From Anaerococcus sp. Marseille-Q5996 (GTDB taxonomy: Bacteria > Bacillota > Clostridia > Tissierellales > Peptoniphilaceae), in the NCBI RefSeq assembly GCF_946893725.1, contig NZ_CAMPPE010000004.1, positions 62,001-126,000 on the forward strand: DNA of 64,000 nucleotides, given 5' to 3'. A model generated the notes under the pieces. The model saw nothing but the letters and a program-made list of their open reading frames with translations. It did no database searches and was not told the DNA's origin. Made by a program: the position numbers and the translations under genes. Within the stretch, counting starts at the first letter, position 1. The number at the start of each line of letters is the position of its first letter. Below, piece by piece: positions 27,283 to 35,886 of this stretch.

Positions 27283-28542
27283 ATGCGCGAATATGATTTA
27301 GTAATAATAGGTGGTGGCCCAGCAGGACTTTCTGCAGCAGTAAAAGCCTATGATGAAGGAGTAGAAAATATCCTAGTAGTAGAACGTGATGACAAACTAG
27401 GTGGGATATTAAACCAATGTATCCACAATGGATTTGGCCTACAAAGATTTAAAGAAGAACTAGCAGGCCCAGAATATGCCCAAAGATTTATAAAAGAAGC
27501 CATGGCTCGTGACATCGACATCATGATGAATACCATAGTTTTAGAGCTAAGAGAAGACAAATCAGTTCTACTAATGAATGAAGAAAACGGTATGTTTGAA
27601 ATAAAACCAAAGGCTGTTATCCTTGCTATGGGTTGCCGCGAAAGACCAAGAGGAGCCTTAAACACTCCAGGCAGTCGTCCAGCAGGAGTATATAGTGCAG
27701 GAACAGCCCAAAAACTTGTAAACATAGACGGATATCTGCCAGGCAAAAAAGTAGTCATCCTAGGATCAGGTGATATAGGACTAATTATGGCCCGTCGTAT
27801 GACCCTAGAGGGAGCAAAAGTAGAATGTGTAGCAGAAATAATGCCATTTTCAGGAGGGCTAAAAAGAAATATAGTCCAATGCCTTCACGATTACGACATA
27901 CCACTTCACTACTCAACAACCATTTCTGGTATCAAGGGAACAGATAGGGTAGAGGGAGTTTACCTATCAAAAGTAGATGAAAATATGAAAGTCATAGAGG
28001 GCACAGAAAAATTTGTAGAATGCGATACGGTTTTACTTTCTGTAGGCCTATTGCCAGAAAATGAGCTGACTCAAGAAGCAAATATAAAAATAGATAGAAA
28101 AACAAAGGGAGCATATGTTTCTGATAAGCTAATGACAAGTGTAGATGGTGTATTTGCAGCAGGCAATGTTCTTCACGTTCACGACTTGGTAGACTTTGTA
28201 TCAGAAGAAAGTGAACAAGCAGCAGTAAGTGCAGCAAAATACATCAAAGGCGAATTTAAAACAACTGGAGAAAATAAAATAGATGTCACAGCAGGAGATG
28301 GCGTATCTTACACCATGCCTCAATACCTTGACTATGAAAATATGGATGATTCAATCATAGTTAAATTTAGAGTAAACAATGTCTACCCATCCAGAAAACT
28401 TGCTATCTATGCAGATGATAAATGCATAGTAGAAAGAAAGAAAAGAGTCCTAGCTCCAGGAGAAATGGAACTACTAAGACTTAAGAAAGAAGACATAGAT
28501 CCAGATACCAAACAAATCACAGTAAAATTGGAGGAAATATGA
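27283..28542 (+). CDS. NAD(P)/FAD oxidoreductase, GlpB-like partner
   Basis: A 419-residue protein with FAD motif IGGGPAGLSAAVKA near the N-terminus, a second nucleotide motif VVILGSGDIGLIMARRM in the middle, and the closing VFAAGNVLHVHD. A GCRERPRG block typical of the family is present. It likely passes electrons from the GlpA-like flavoprotein to NAD(P) or a carrier. It is 10 bases after the first oxidoreductase gene and overlaps the DUF1667 gene by 4 bases. Confidence 0.88.
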   Translation: MREYDLVIIGGGPAGLSAAVKAYDEGVENILVVERDDKLGGILNQCIHNGFGLQRFKEELAGPEYAQRFIKEAMARDIDIMMNTIVLELREDKSVLLMNEENGMFEIKPKAVILAMGCRERPRGALNTPGSRPAGVYSAGTAQKLVNIDGYLPGKKVVILGSGDIGLIMARRMTLEGAKVECVAEIMPFSGGLKRNIVQCLHDYDIPLHYSTTISGIKGTDRVEGVYLSKVDENMKVIEGTEKFVECDTVLLSVGLLPENELTQEANIKIDRKTKGAYVSDKLMTSVDGVFAAGNVLHVHDLVDFVSEESEQAAVSAAKYIKGEFKTTGENKIDVTAGDGVSYTMPQYLDYENMDDSIIVKFRVNNVYPSRKLAIYADDKCIVERKKRVLAPGEMELLRLKKEDIDPDTKQITVKLEEI

Positions 28543-28895
28543 AAAAACAATTTACCTGTATAAACTGCCCCATGGGCTGCCAAGTAGTAGTAACCATGGA
28601 CGGCGAAGAAATAACAAATATAGAAGGCAATAACTGCAAACGTGGTGAAAACTACGTAAGAGATGAAGTAAAAGACCCAAAAAGAATGGTAACTTCAACA
28701 GTAAAAGTAATAGATTCAAAAACTTACAGTGTCCCAGTAAAAACAGAAACAGCCATCCCAAAAGGATTAATATTTGACTGTATGAAAGAAATAAACAAGA
28801 CAGAAATAAAAGCCCCAGTCCATATTGGGGATATAGTTATAGAAAATGTCCTTGACACAGGAGTCAACGTAGTTGCTACTGATGAGAGAGGGTGA
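28539..28895 (+). CDS. DUF1667 cysteine-rich protein
   Basis: A 118-residue protein beginning with CINCPMGCQVVV and a further cysteine in NNCKRGENYV, a four-cysteine arrangement that would bind metal or an Fe-S cluster. DUF1667 proteins regularly follow the GlpA-like/FAD-NAD pair, as here, and are probably a third subunit or electron carrier. It overlaps the preceding gene by 4 bases and is followed by a terminator. Confidence 0.88.
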   Translation: MKKQFTCINCPMGCQVVVTMDGEEITNIEGNNCKRGENYVRDEVKDPKRMVTSTVKVIDSKTYSVPVKTETAIPKGLIFDCMKEINKTEIKAPVHIGDIVIENVLDTGVNVVATDERG

Positions 28896-28902
28896 GAAAT
28901 TA

Positions 28903-28931
28903 AGGCTATTACGTGAGTAATAGTCTTTTTC
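28903..28931 (+). terminator. Terminator after the glp oxidoreductase trio
   Basis: A ten-base-pair stem (28903-28912 with 28917-28926, one wobble pair) with a GTGA loop, followed by TTTT. Confidence 0.85.
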
Positions 28932-28959
28932 TATAATTAAAAATCAAACTAAAAATATA

Positions 28960-28988
28960 TTGAAAAGAATAAAAAAAATATATATAAT
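28960..28988 (+). promoter_or_regulatory. Promoter of the surface protein gene
   Basis: TTGAAA (28960-28965), 17-base spacer, TATAAT (28983-28988). This is close to consensus and independent of the glp operon upstream. Confidence 0.75.
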
Positions 28989-29027
28989 TGTTTTATAAAA
29001 GATTCAAATTTTAAAAGAGGAAATTTA

Positions 29028-32000
29028 ATGAAAAATAAGATACAATATTATACCGTACCATTAGCATTAGGCTTGGGATTAATTTTAGTTCCAAACGCAT
29101 CTTATGGTCAAGAAGATATTTCTAATAATTTAGTAGTGACAACAAATCAACCAATAGACTTAAGCAACAATATTATTGATGAATCTATCCAAGAAGTTAA
29201 TAATGAAACTTTAAGAGAAGAGAAGGATAATGATGTAGTAGAAACAAAACAGAATTCAACCGATGATGTTTTAAATATTAATAACGATGTGGCTTCTTCT
29301 AATTCAAATCAAGAAATTGAAAAATCTGTTTTACCAGAATCCTCCGTCCAATCCGAAAATAATTTTAATCCAACACCTAAATCTAATAATGTAAATTCGA
29401 CCAATAACATAGATGAAACACCTATAAGCCCATTAAATGTTAGGGTATTTGCTGCAGCACCAGAATCTTTAGAGTCAACAAATTCTGAGATAAATCAAAC
29501 AATAAATACAGATTTAAAAGATTATAATGAACTTGAAAAAAGAGAAAAAGTTTATGATAGTCCAAATGAAGGATTAAAATATGGAAATATCCAATACAAG
29601 TCATACGATGCAGAAAATAAAGAACTAGATTTACAAACTGTTATTTATGCTTCAAGACGCCCTGGAGATTGGAGCACTGATTCAAATGACAATGATGCAG
29701 GTTCAATCAATCTTACTTTTAGAAATCCTGATTTTGCAAATAAAATTGAAAAAATAATAATAACAGATTCAAATGGCAATGACCATGAATTTGATCCGAA
29801 AGAAGCTAATAATGCCAATTGGCAATTTAGTATTAATGATCTAGGTACTTTTGATGCTAACAAAGACTACTCATACCCTGTAAAAATAAAACTAAAAGAA
29901 GAAATAAATGACACTGATAAGAATACTCTAATGGAGATGGTTTGGATAAATAAAGATTCAAAATATGATCCATATTCTGTTTCAACAACTACTTTTGATG
30001 AAAGCGGATTTGATTTAAATAAGGAAAGTCAAGATTTAGAAACATGGGTGGATAAACAAAGCCCAGTGGTAGGAAAAGTCGTTTATGATAAAGGTGATAA
30101 TAAGTTTAAAACAGTTCATGCACTAACACCTAATAATGATCTTTCTGACCCAGTTTTTGAAAATTCTACCATTTTTGTAACGGATTACTTACCAAAAGAA
30201 TTAGTCCCATATCTAGACAAAAATGTTAAAGCCTATAGGTCAGTTTATGATGGTAATATTGAACCTAGTAACAATACTAAAGTTTATAATATCACTTTAA
30301 ATGATGATGGATCAGCATCCAGCAAATCATCTTCTGCTATTGGAGAAAATTCAGATATAAATAAGTCTAGGCAAGAGCTTGATTCAAAAGAAGGAAATGA
30401 TTTAGGACTACTTCATGCCGATACAATTGGAGAAAAAACATATCCAATTGAATACACTTTTGAATATACAATTAAAGAAGAGAACCTAGCTGCTTTTAAT
30501 AATGAACTAAGAAAACTCACAAAATCTGGTAAAGCAAATGTTTATAGTGAACATGAGTTATACACTGAGGATATGAAAATTAAAGGAAATGATCCTAAAG
30601 TAATAAATGAATCAAGACATTTTATGGCTTTTCCAATCATTAAGAGAAAAGAAATTTTAGAAAGTGGTTTTGTAAAATATAGTGACAATGGCAAAACTTT
30701 AAAAACTATTTACCAAATTACTAATGATAGAACAGGAGAAAGCCACATAATAGCAACTGATGAAAATGGTAAATATGTATTTAAAAACAATGAAGGTGTT
30801 AATAGCAATAAAATAAATCAAAACGACCAATTTAAAAACAGTCATGATTTACTTTATTATGATGCTTTCATACCAAACAATACAATTGAGTTTAACGATA
30901 TGGAAGATAATGATACTTTTACTATAAAAGAGCTTAGAAGTGAAACAAATCTTAATCATAATCTAGAAACATTTAAATATAAACTTGAAAACCCAGATGA
31001 CACTGACTATCTACTAAGAAAGTTTACTGATTTAGATGGTAATGAATTAAATTTGGTAAACCAAGATGAAATTGACGCTATAGATAAACAGATTAATGAT
31101 TTAAAAGAAAAACAAGCTCAAGTTCAAAGATTAAGAGACCTATATAATCTTTTAAATCTTGATGTTGTAAAAGAAGGTATGATGCCAATTAAGCCAGAGG
31201 ACTTTGAGAACAAATGGCTTAGTACAATTTATGAACAAAATGTTTCTACTGATAGACTTAAAATGTATAAAGGTGAGGTTGGAAAAGAAGTAGAAGAAAT
31301 CAATCTTAAGGAAGAGCCTGAATATAATTATTATGATGATGTAAAATATTCTCCTTATTCCAAATTTATAGATGAAACTTATCCAGACTTTCAAAATTAT
31401 TTAAGTAACGAAAAAGATAGCTACGGGATATTTCAATTAACCACTACAGATAGTGAAGGAGAAAAAGAAGTTGTAGAATTTATCGTATACTACCAAAATC
31501 AGTCATTTTATAACGAAGAAACAGGCAACTGGCAAGACTATACAAATCAAGTACCAAAAAACCTTCAAAATTTAGATGGGGTTTACGAAGGTGAAAATAA
31601 AACTATTTCTTTGCTACTGCCTTTGGAACAATATCAAAACTTTTCTCCAAATTATAATGCTATAATGCTAAATATGCTTGGTAGACCTGATGATGACGCA
31701 TTCAATTATGATCGCACTGAACTTCTTAAAGAACTAGGCGCAAATGATATTACACAAGATCAATTAAATAAATTTGTAAGGAAAAATACCCTTGAAGGAC
31801 TTTCAAATGATTATTTATTGAATGTTGCCAATAATTTCACTAATGTAGTAAAAGAAAACTTTAAGTCAATTACAGATTTGGCCACAAAAGAAACTGATAG
31901 GGTAGTTGACCAACCGGATAAGGCCTTATTTTTACAAGCTATTAATTTTATGAAAAATGATTTTGATAATAATTATGATAATTTTGTAAATGAATATGGT

Positions 32001-33197
32001 AGATTTGGTGGCGCTTATAAATATTTTGATAGCTTAGAACAAAGAATAAATGAAGCCTTAGAACAACCTATCGAAGAAGCTACAGGCATGAATATAGACC
32101 AATATAAACAATATATTAAAAAATATATGCACAAGTTACTTGAAGAAAATACTGATACTGCTGCATATTCTAATGCCTTAGATGATAATTATGATTGGTG
32201 GGCTGATTACTATAGCCCTTATGAAAGCAGCCAAACATCCGATATAGTTTTTGGACTTTATACAAAATATCACAGAGAAATATCCCAGCTCTTATTTAAA
32301 GATCCATATCAAAAAGAAATTGAAGAATTAGAAAAATCTAAAGTGAAATTATATAAAGTTATTAACGAAAAAATGATTTTTGTAACCGATACTTATGATA
32401 AGGCTGATAATGATAAAGAAATTTATATTGATAAAGCTTCTGAAATTTACGATAAAGTAATTTTTGATAAATTCAACCTTGGTTCTAATTATGAATTTAA
32501 AGCATATATTGTAAATAAACAAACGGGAGCCATTGTAAAAGAGTTTGAGCCGGTTTCTCACAAATTTACTCAAGAAGAAAAAAGAAATGGTGAGATTACT
32601 TTAAAATTTGTCTTTGATTCTAGTAAGTACCAAGATGGAGATGAATTTGTAATATTCTATGAAATTTATGAAGATGGAAAACTTGTTGCAGTAGAAGAAG
32701 ATATAAATAATGCAAAACAAAGCTTTAAATTAAGGAATAAAGTTAATACATCAAATCCATTGCCAGCACCTAAGCCAGATGGGTCTTATGTACCAATGGT
32801 AGAAATTATTCCTATAGAAGAAGCTAAAGTGAGCATTCCTCTAATTGATCTTGTGCCATCACAAGAAAATAAGAGAATTATTCCTATTACTAAATTGATT
32901 CCTGCAGAAAATACTAAGAAAACACTGCCACTTATCCCATTGCTTCCAGCTGAAGAAATCAAACAAAGCATTCCTTTAAGTGATTTAATACCAGCAGAAA
33001 AAATTGATAACAGTGAAGATATTACCCCAGAACCAATAAACATTAGACCAGTAAGTGATGAAAATGTTCCTGTGATTAATAATAGAATTTTAAGTGAAAA
33101 TTCTAACCCTAAAACTGGAATAAATGGGCTAGGCTCAGTAATTGCTATTATGGCAGCATCAATTAGTGGACTGTTTAAGACAAGAAAAAATGACTAA
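29028..33197 (+). CDS. Large wall-anchored surface protein, NPKTG sorting signal
   Basis: A 1389-residue secreted protein of unknown function. It has an N-terminal signal peptide (about residues 1-27), an Asn/Ser/Asp-rich low-complexity stretch to about residue 150, and a long acidic middle with no family I recognise. Five tandem 15-residue repeats (residues 1254-1328, pattern xIPLxxLIPAExxKx) follow, then the C-terminal anchor NPKTG, a hydrophobic stretch and KTRKND. The anchor is a sortase-type signal with N in place of the usual L. It has its own promoter and terminator and sits inside the glycerol locus. Adhesin or matrix-binding roles are possible but unproven. Confidence 0.85.
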   Translation: MKNKIQYYTVPLALGLGLILVPNASYGQEDISNNLVVTTNQPIDLSNNIIDESIQEVNNETLREEKDNDVVETKQNSTDDVLNINNDVASSNSNQEIEKSVLPESSVQSENNFNPTPKSNNVNSTNNIDETPISPLNVRVFAAAPESLESTNSEINQTINTDLKDYNELEKREKVYDSPNEGLKYGNIQYKSYDAENKELDLQTVIYASRRPGDWSTDSNDNDAGSINLTFRNPDFANKIEKIIITDSNGNDHEFDPKEANNANWQFSINDLGTFDANKDYSYPVKIKLKEEINDTDKNTLMEMVWINKDSKYDPYSVSTTTFDESGFDLNKESQDLETWVDKQSPVVGKVVYDKGDNKFKTVHALTPNNDLSDPVFENSTIFVTDYLPKELVPYLDKNVKAYRSVYDGNIEPSNNTKVYNITLNDDGSASSKSSSAIGENSDINKSRQELDSKEGNDLGLLHADTIGEKTYPIEYTFEYTIKEENLAAFNNELRKLTKSGKANVYSEHELYTEDMKIKGNDPKVINESRHFMAFPIIKRKEILESGFVKYSDNGKTLKTIYQITNDRTGESHIIATDENGKYVFKNNEGVNSNKINQNDQFKNSHDLLYYDAFIPNNTIEFNDMEDNDTFTIKELRSETNLNHNLETFKYKLENPDDTDYLLRKFTDLDGNELNLVNQDEIDAIDKQINDLKEKQAQVQRLRDLYNLLNLDVVKEGMMPIKPEDFENKWLSTIYEQNVSTDRLKMYKGEVGKEVEEINLKEEPEYNYYDDVKYSPYSKFIDETYPDFQNYLSNEKDSYGIFQLTTTDSEGEKEVVEFIVYYQNQSFYNEETGNWQDYTNQVPKNLQNLDGVYEGENKTISLLLPLEQYQNFSPNYNAIMLNMLGRPDDDAFNYDRTELLKELGANDITQDQLNKFVRKNTLEGLSNDYLLNVANNFTNVVKENFKSITDLATKETDRVVDQPDKALFLQAINFMKNDFDNNYDNFVNEYGRFGGAYKYFDSLEQRINEALEQPIEEATGMNIDQYKQYIKKYMHKLLEENTDTAAYSNALDDNYDWWADYYSPYESSQTSDIVFGLYTKYHREISQLLFKDPYQKEIEELEKSKVKLYKVINEKMIFVTDTYDKADNDKEIYIDKASEIYDKVIFDKFNLGSNYEFKAYIVNKQTGAIVKEFEPVSHKFTQEEKRNGEITLKFVFDSSKYQDGDEFVIFYEIYEDGKLVAVEEDINNAKQSFKLRNKVNTSNPLPAPKPDGSYVPMVEIIPIEEAKVSIPLIDLVPSQENKRIIPITKLIPAENTKKTLPLIPLLPAEEIKQSIPLSDLIPAEKIDNSEDITPEPINIRPVSDENVPVINNRILSENSNPKTGINGLGSVIAIMAASISGLFKTRKND
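32787..33011 (+). repeat. Five tandem 45-bp units (15-residue repeats)
   Basis: Five contiguous 45-bp units encode 15-residue repeats beginning YVPMVEII, SIPLIDLV, IIPITKLI, TLPLIPLL and SIPLSDLI. DNA identity is moderate while the protein pattern is regular, which indicates selection on the peptide rather than a recent duplication. They lie between the folded part and the wall anchor. Confidence 0.85.
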
Positions 33198-33208
33198 TTA
33201 AAATAAAA

Positions 33209-33240
33209 GCCTCTCTAATAAATTGTAGAGAGGTTTTTTT
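33209..33240. terminator. Terminator of surface protein gene
   Basis: CCTCTCT (33210-33216) pairs with AGAGAGG (33227-33233), followed by seven T. The A-rich left side lets it also act for the converging gene. Confidence 0.88.
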
Positions 33241-33242
33241 AA

Positions 33243-34751
33243 TTATTCTTCTTCTTTTTCTTCAATCTCTTTACGAGATGTTTCTTGGATTTCTTTTATT
33301 AATTCATTAACCCTTTTTTTATTTAGTCTTGATAGCTCGTTTCTTTCAAAGTCGTAGAGGTCATCGATTGGTTTTTTGCCTAGTTCATCTTCCATTACTT
33401 CTAGGACTCTAGGTTTGCAAAACTGTCCTTGGCAAAAGCCCATGCCTGCTCTAGTTCTGCGTTTTACTGCATCTAGAGTTTCTACTGGTATGCCACGATT
33501 CATTGCATCTCTGATTGTTTTTTCTGTGACTTGTTCACACCTACAAACAATCCTATCTGGATCACCAAGTGGAAGTTCGAGTTTATCTTTGATTTTATTC
33601 ATATCTTCTAGTTCTTTGTACTCGATGATTGGCTCTCTATTTGGATTGTAGTCTGGGTCTTCTTCTAAACCTAATCCAGATTCTTTTAGGATATTTTCTA
33701 CAATTTTTGCAATTTCTGGACTTGCAGTGATACCTGGAGATTGGATGCCTACTACATTTATAAAGCCATCTACATTTGATTCTTCTATGATAAAATCATG
33801 GGTTGAGCTTGCTGGACGCAATCCTGTAAATGATCTGATAAATTCTCTTAAGTTTATAACATCATCTTTTACAGATTTTTGGGCTTCTTCGTAGATATAC
33901 ATTAGCCTATCTTCATGTGTTGATAGGTCGATTTCTTCTTCGTCTATGGCATCTGGTCCTAAGAGTAGGTTGTTGTGAAAGGTCCTTGTGGCAAGGATTC
34001 CCTTGGATTTTTCTGTTGGTACTTGGAACAAGACGTTATTTAGTCTCTTACCAGTTCCTTTTTGAAAGATTAGGTATTCACCAGATCTTGGGTGGATGTC
34101 AAAATCTGTTTGAGCAATCATTTCTGAAACCACTGCACCTTCTAGGCCAGATGCATTTATTACATATTTTGCTTTAAGCTCTTTGCCATCTTCTGTTTTT
34201 ACTATAAAGTAATCGTCATCTTTTGAAATATCTGACACTCTTGAGTTTAAAAATAATTCTGCACCATTGGCTACAGCATTTTCTGTTAGAGCTATCACAT
34301 ATTCATATGGTGAACATACTCCAGCTCCCTTACACCATAAAGCTGAAATGGCATTATCTGATACATTTGGCTCAATTTCTCTTAGTTTTTCTTGGTCGAT
34401 AATTTCCATATCTGGTAAACCATTTTCTATACCCATGTCATAGAGTTTTTCTAAAGTTTTGATTTCATCTTCTTCAAAGGCTAGGACTAAGGATCCATTA
34501 GCTACAAAACCAAAGTGCAATTCATTTTCTAATTCTTCAAACTGGGTACGTCCTGGATAGCAAATCCTACCGCGCAATTCATCATGAGGCTCTGCATATC
34601 CTCCATGGATAATTGCAGAATTTGCCTTGCTTGCTCCCATGCTGACATCATTTGCTTTTTCTACTATGCCAATATCTAATTTATATCTTGATAGGCGGCG
34701 GGCAATGGATGCTCCAGATACTCCTGCACCTATGACTAATACATCATACAT
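33243..34751 (-). CDS. Second GlpA-like FAD oxidoreductase with BFD domain
   Basis: A 502-residue paralogue of the 25845-27272 protein: FAD motif VIGAGVSGASIARR, block SKANSAIIHGGYAEP, and a C-terminal [2Fe-2S]-type domain with CRCEQVTEKTI and GFCQGQFCKP. It has about 40 extra charged residues at the C-terminus. The ATG at 34751 has AAGGAA upstream; the longer frame to 34814 crosses a leader terminator and is rejected. It has its own promoter and lies just downstream of glpF on the same strand. Glycerol 3-phosphate or a related hydroxy acid is the likely substrate. Confidence 0.88.
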   Translation of the reverse strand: MYDVLVIGAGVSGASIARRLSRYKLDIGIVEKANDVSMGASKANSAIIHGGYAEPHDELRGRICYPGRTQFEELENELHFGFVANGSLVLAFEEDEIKTLEKLYDMGIENGLPDMEIIDQEKLREIEPNVSDNAISALWCKGAGVCSPYEYVIALTENAVANGAELFLNSRVSDISKDDDYFIVKTEDGKELKAKYVINASGLEGAVVSEMIAQTDFDIHPRSGEYLIFQKGTGKRLNNVLFQVPTEKSKGILATRTFHNNLLLGPDAIDEEEIDLSTHEDRLMYIYEEAQKSVKDDVINLREFIRSFTGLRPASSTHDFIIEESNVDGFINVVGIQSPGITASPEIAKIVENILKESGLGLEEDPDYNPNREPIIEYKELEDMNKIKDKLELPLGDPDRIVCRCEQVTEKTIRDAMNRGIPVETLDAVKRRTRAGMGFCQGQFCKPRVLEVMEDELGKKPIDDLYDFERNELSRLNKKRVNELIKEIQETSRKEIEEKEEE

Positions 34752-34774
34752 AAATTCCTTCTTTCTTAAAAAAC

Positions 34775-34805
34775 ACAAAAGGCAAGTATAAAATCTATAC
34801 TTGCC
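34775..34805 (-). terminator. Leader terminator in front of the second GlpA-like gene
   Basis: A perfect ten-base-pair stem GGCAAGTATA/TATACTTGCC (34781-34790 with 34796-34805), followed on the minus strand by TTTTGTGTTT. It lies between the promoter at 34835-34863 and the ribosome binding site near 34756-34763. It might also end glpF transcription, but its position in front of the gene matches the other glp leaders. Confidence 0.75.
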
Positions 34806-34834
34806 CAAACTCATTCTTATTTATTTATATAAAT

Positions 34835-34863
34835 ATTATATCGTAAATGAGTTTATTTATCAA
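34835..34863 (-). promoter_or_regulatory. Promoter of the second GlpA-like gene
   Basis: TTGATA (34858-34863), 17-base spacer, TATAAT (34835-34840) on the minus strand, just after the glpF stop. Confidence 0.7.
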
Positions 34864-34867
34864 TTAA

Positions 34868-35590
34868 TTATATAAATACAATATTAAATAAAACTACTGC
34901 CAAAAGTCCGCCTATGATAGGACCTACAACTGGTATCCATGAGTAGTCCCACATAACATCTGCCTTATTCCTAAAAGGTAGGATTTGATACATGATTCTT
35001 GGTCCAAGGTCTCTGGCAGGGTTTATTGCATAGCCTGTAAGTCCGCCTAGAGACATACCGATTGATACGATTAGACCAAATATATAAATGTAGTTCATTC
35101 CTACATCAGCAGCACCTGAAACATTTCCAAATCCAAGGATAGCAAATACTAGAACAAAGGTTCCTATAAGTTCAGCTAGGAAGTTTCTCCAAGTATTTTT
35201 AATAGATGGAGCTGTACAAAAGCATCCACGAACGATGCTAGGATCTTCATCAGATGTATCATCAAAATGGTCTTTAAATAATAAGTAAACTAAAAGTGCC
35301 CCAAGCATGGCTCCAAGCATTTGTCCAAGGATATAATATCCTACTGTATTCCATCCTATATCACCCTTAAAAGCCAATGCTATTGTCAAAGCTGGATTAA
35401 AGTGGGCACCACTCATAGCTCCAAATATAACTGCAGGAATCATAACTGCAAGTCCCCAAGCGATGGTAATTTGTACAGGACCACCACCATGCATACCAGA
35501 TTTACGGGTCAAAACATTTGCTACAACACCATCACCCAATAAAATTAGCAGGAAAGTACCGACTAATTCTGCCACGAAAATATCTCTCAT
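34868..35590 (-). CDS. glpF: Glycerol facilitator (aquaporin family)
   Basis: A 240-residue MIP-family channel with six membrane helices and two half-helices. The two NPA motifs are HFNPALTIAL and AINPARDLGPR; the aspartate after the second NPA is the mark of glycerol facilitators rather than water channels. A CFCT segment in the loop after helix 3 is unusual. It carries glycerol into the cell for GlpK. It is preceded by a promoter and a leader terminator. Confidence 0.93.
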   Translation of the reverse strand: MRDIFVAELVGTFLLILLGDGVVANVLTRKSGMHGGGPVQITIAWGLAVMIPAVIFGAMSGAHFNPALTIALAFKGDIGWNTVGYYILGQMLGAMLGALLVYLLFKDHFDDTSDEDPSIVRGCFCTAPSIKNTWRNFLAELIGTFVLVFAILGFGNVSGAADVGMNYIYIFGLIVSIGMSLGGLTGYAINPARDLGPRIMYQILPFRNKADVMWDYSWIPVVGPIIGGLLAVVLFNIVFI

Positions 35591-35606
35591 ATAAACCTCC
35601 TGATTT

Positions 35607-35645
35607 TAAAGACAAAAAGCGAGTGAAATAAAAAAACAACTCGCT
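35607..35645 (-). terminator. Leader terminator in front of glpF
   Basis: AGCGAGT (35618-35624) pairs with ACTCGCT (35639-35645); on the minus strand the stem is followed by TTTTTGTC. It lies after the promoter and directly before the AGGAGG of glpF. The GAGAGCGAG before the stem matches the glpP leader. Confidence 0.8.
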
Positions 35646-35688
35646 CTCTTCTTTTAAATTAAATTTTGTGGAAACCTTTTCTGTAATA

Positions 35689-35717
35689 AGTATAACATCT
35701 ATGACAAAAAATGGCAA
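35689..35717 (-). promoter_or_regulatory. Promoter of glpF
   Basis: TTGCCA (35712-35717), 17-base spacer, TATACT (35689-35694) on the minus strand. Predicted leader is about 90 bases. The rest of the gap to 35886 is AT-rich and holds a small TGCCT/AGGCA hairpin before the next gene; I see no riboswitch there. Confidence 0.65.
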
Positions 35718-35886
35718 TAGATTTATGTATATATATTTAAAGTTTATTTTACAAAAATTTAATGTCTATTTTACAATATAAGTTTTCTATAAATTAGAGA
35801 AATAAGTTAAAAAATTATTATTTATAGACAAAAGTGCCTCAATGTATTAAAATTAAGGCATAAAGTAAAATTTTTGGGAGGAAGAG

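Noticed and set aside
33243-34814. Longer N-terminus for the second GlpA-like gene
   Set aside because: The extension is read through the leader terminator hairpin and has no ribosome site. The shorter start at 34751 has AAGGAA and a clear FAD fold at its N-terminus.
35723-35886. Purine or other riboswitch before the nucleoside-importer lipoprotein gene
   Set aside because: Only a short TGCCT/AGGCA hairpin is seen, without a terminator tail or conserved riboswitch core.
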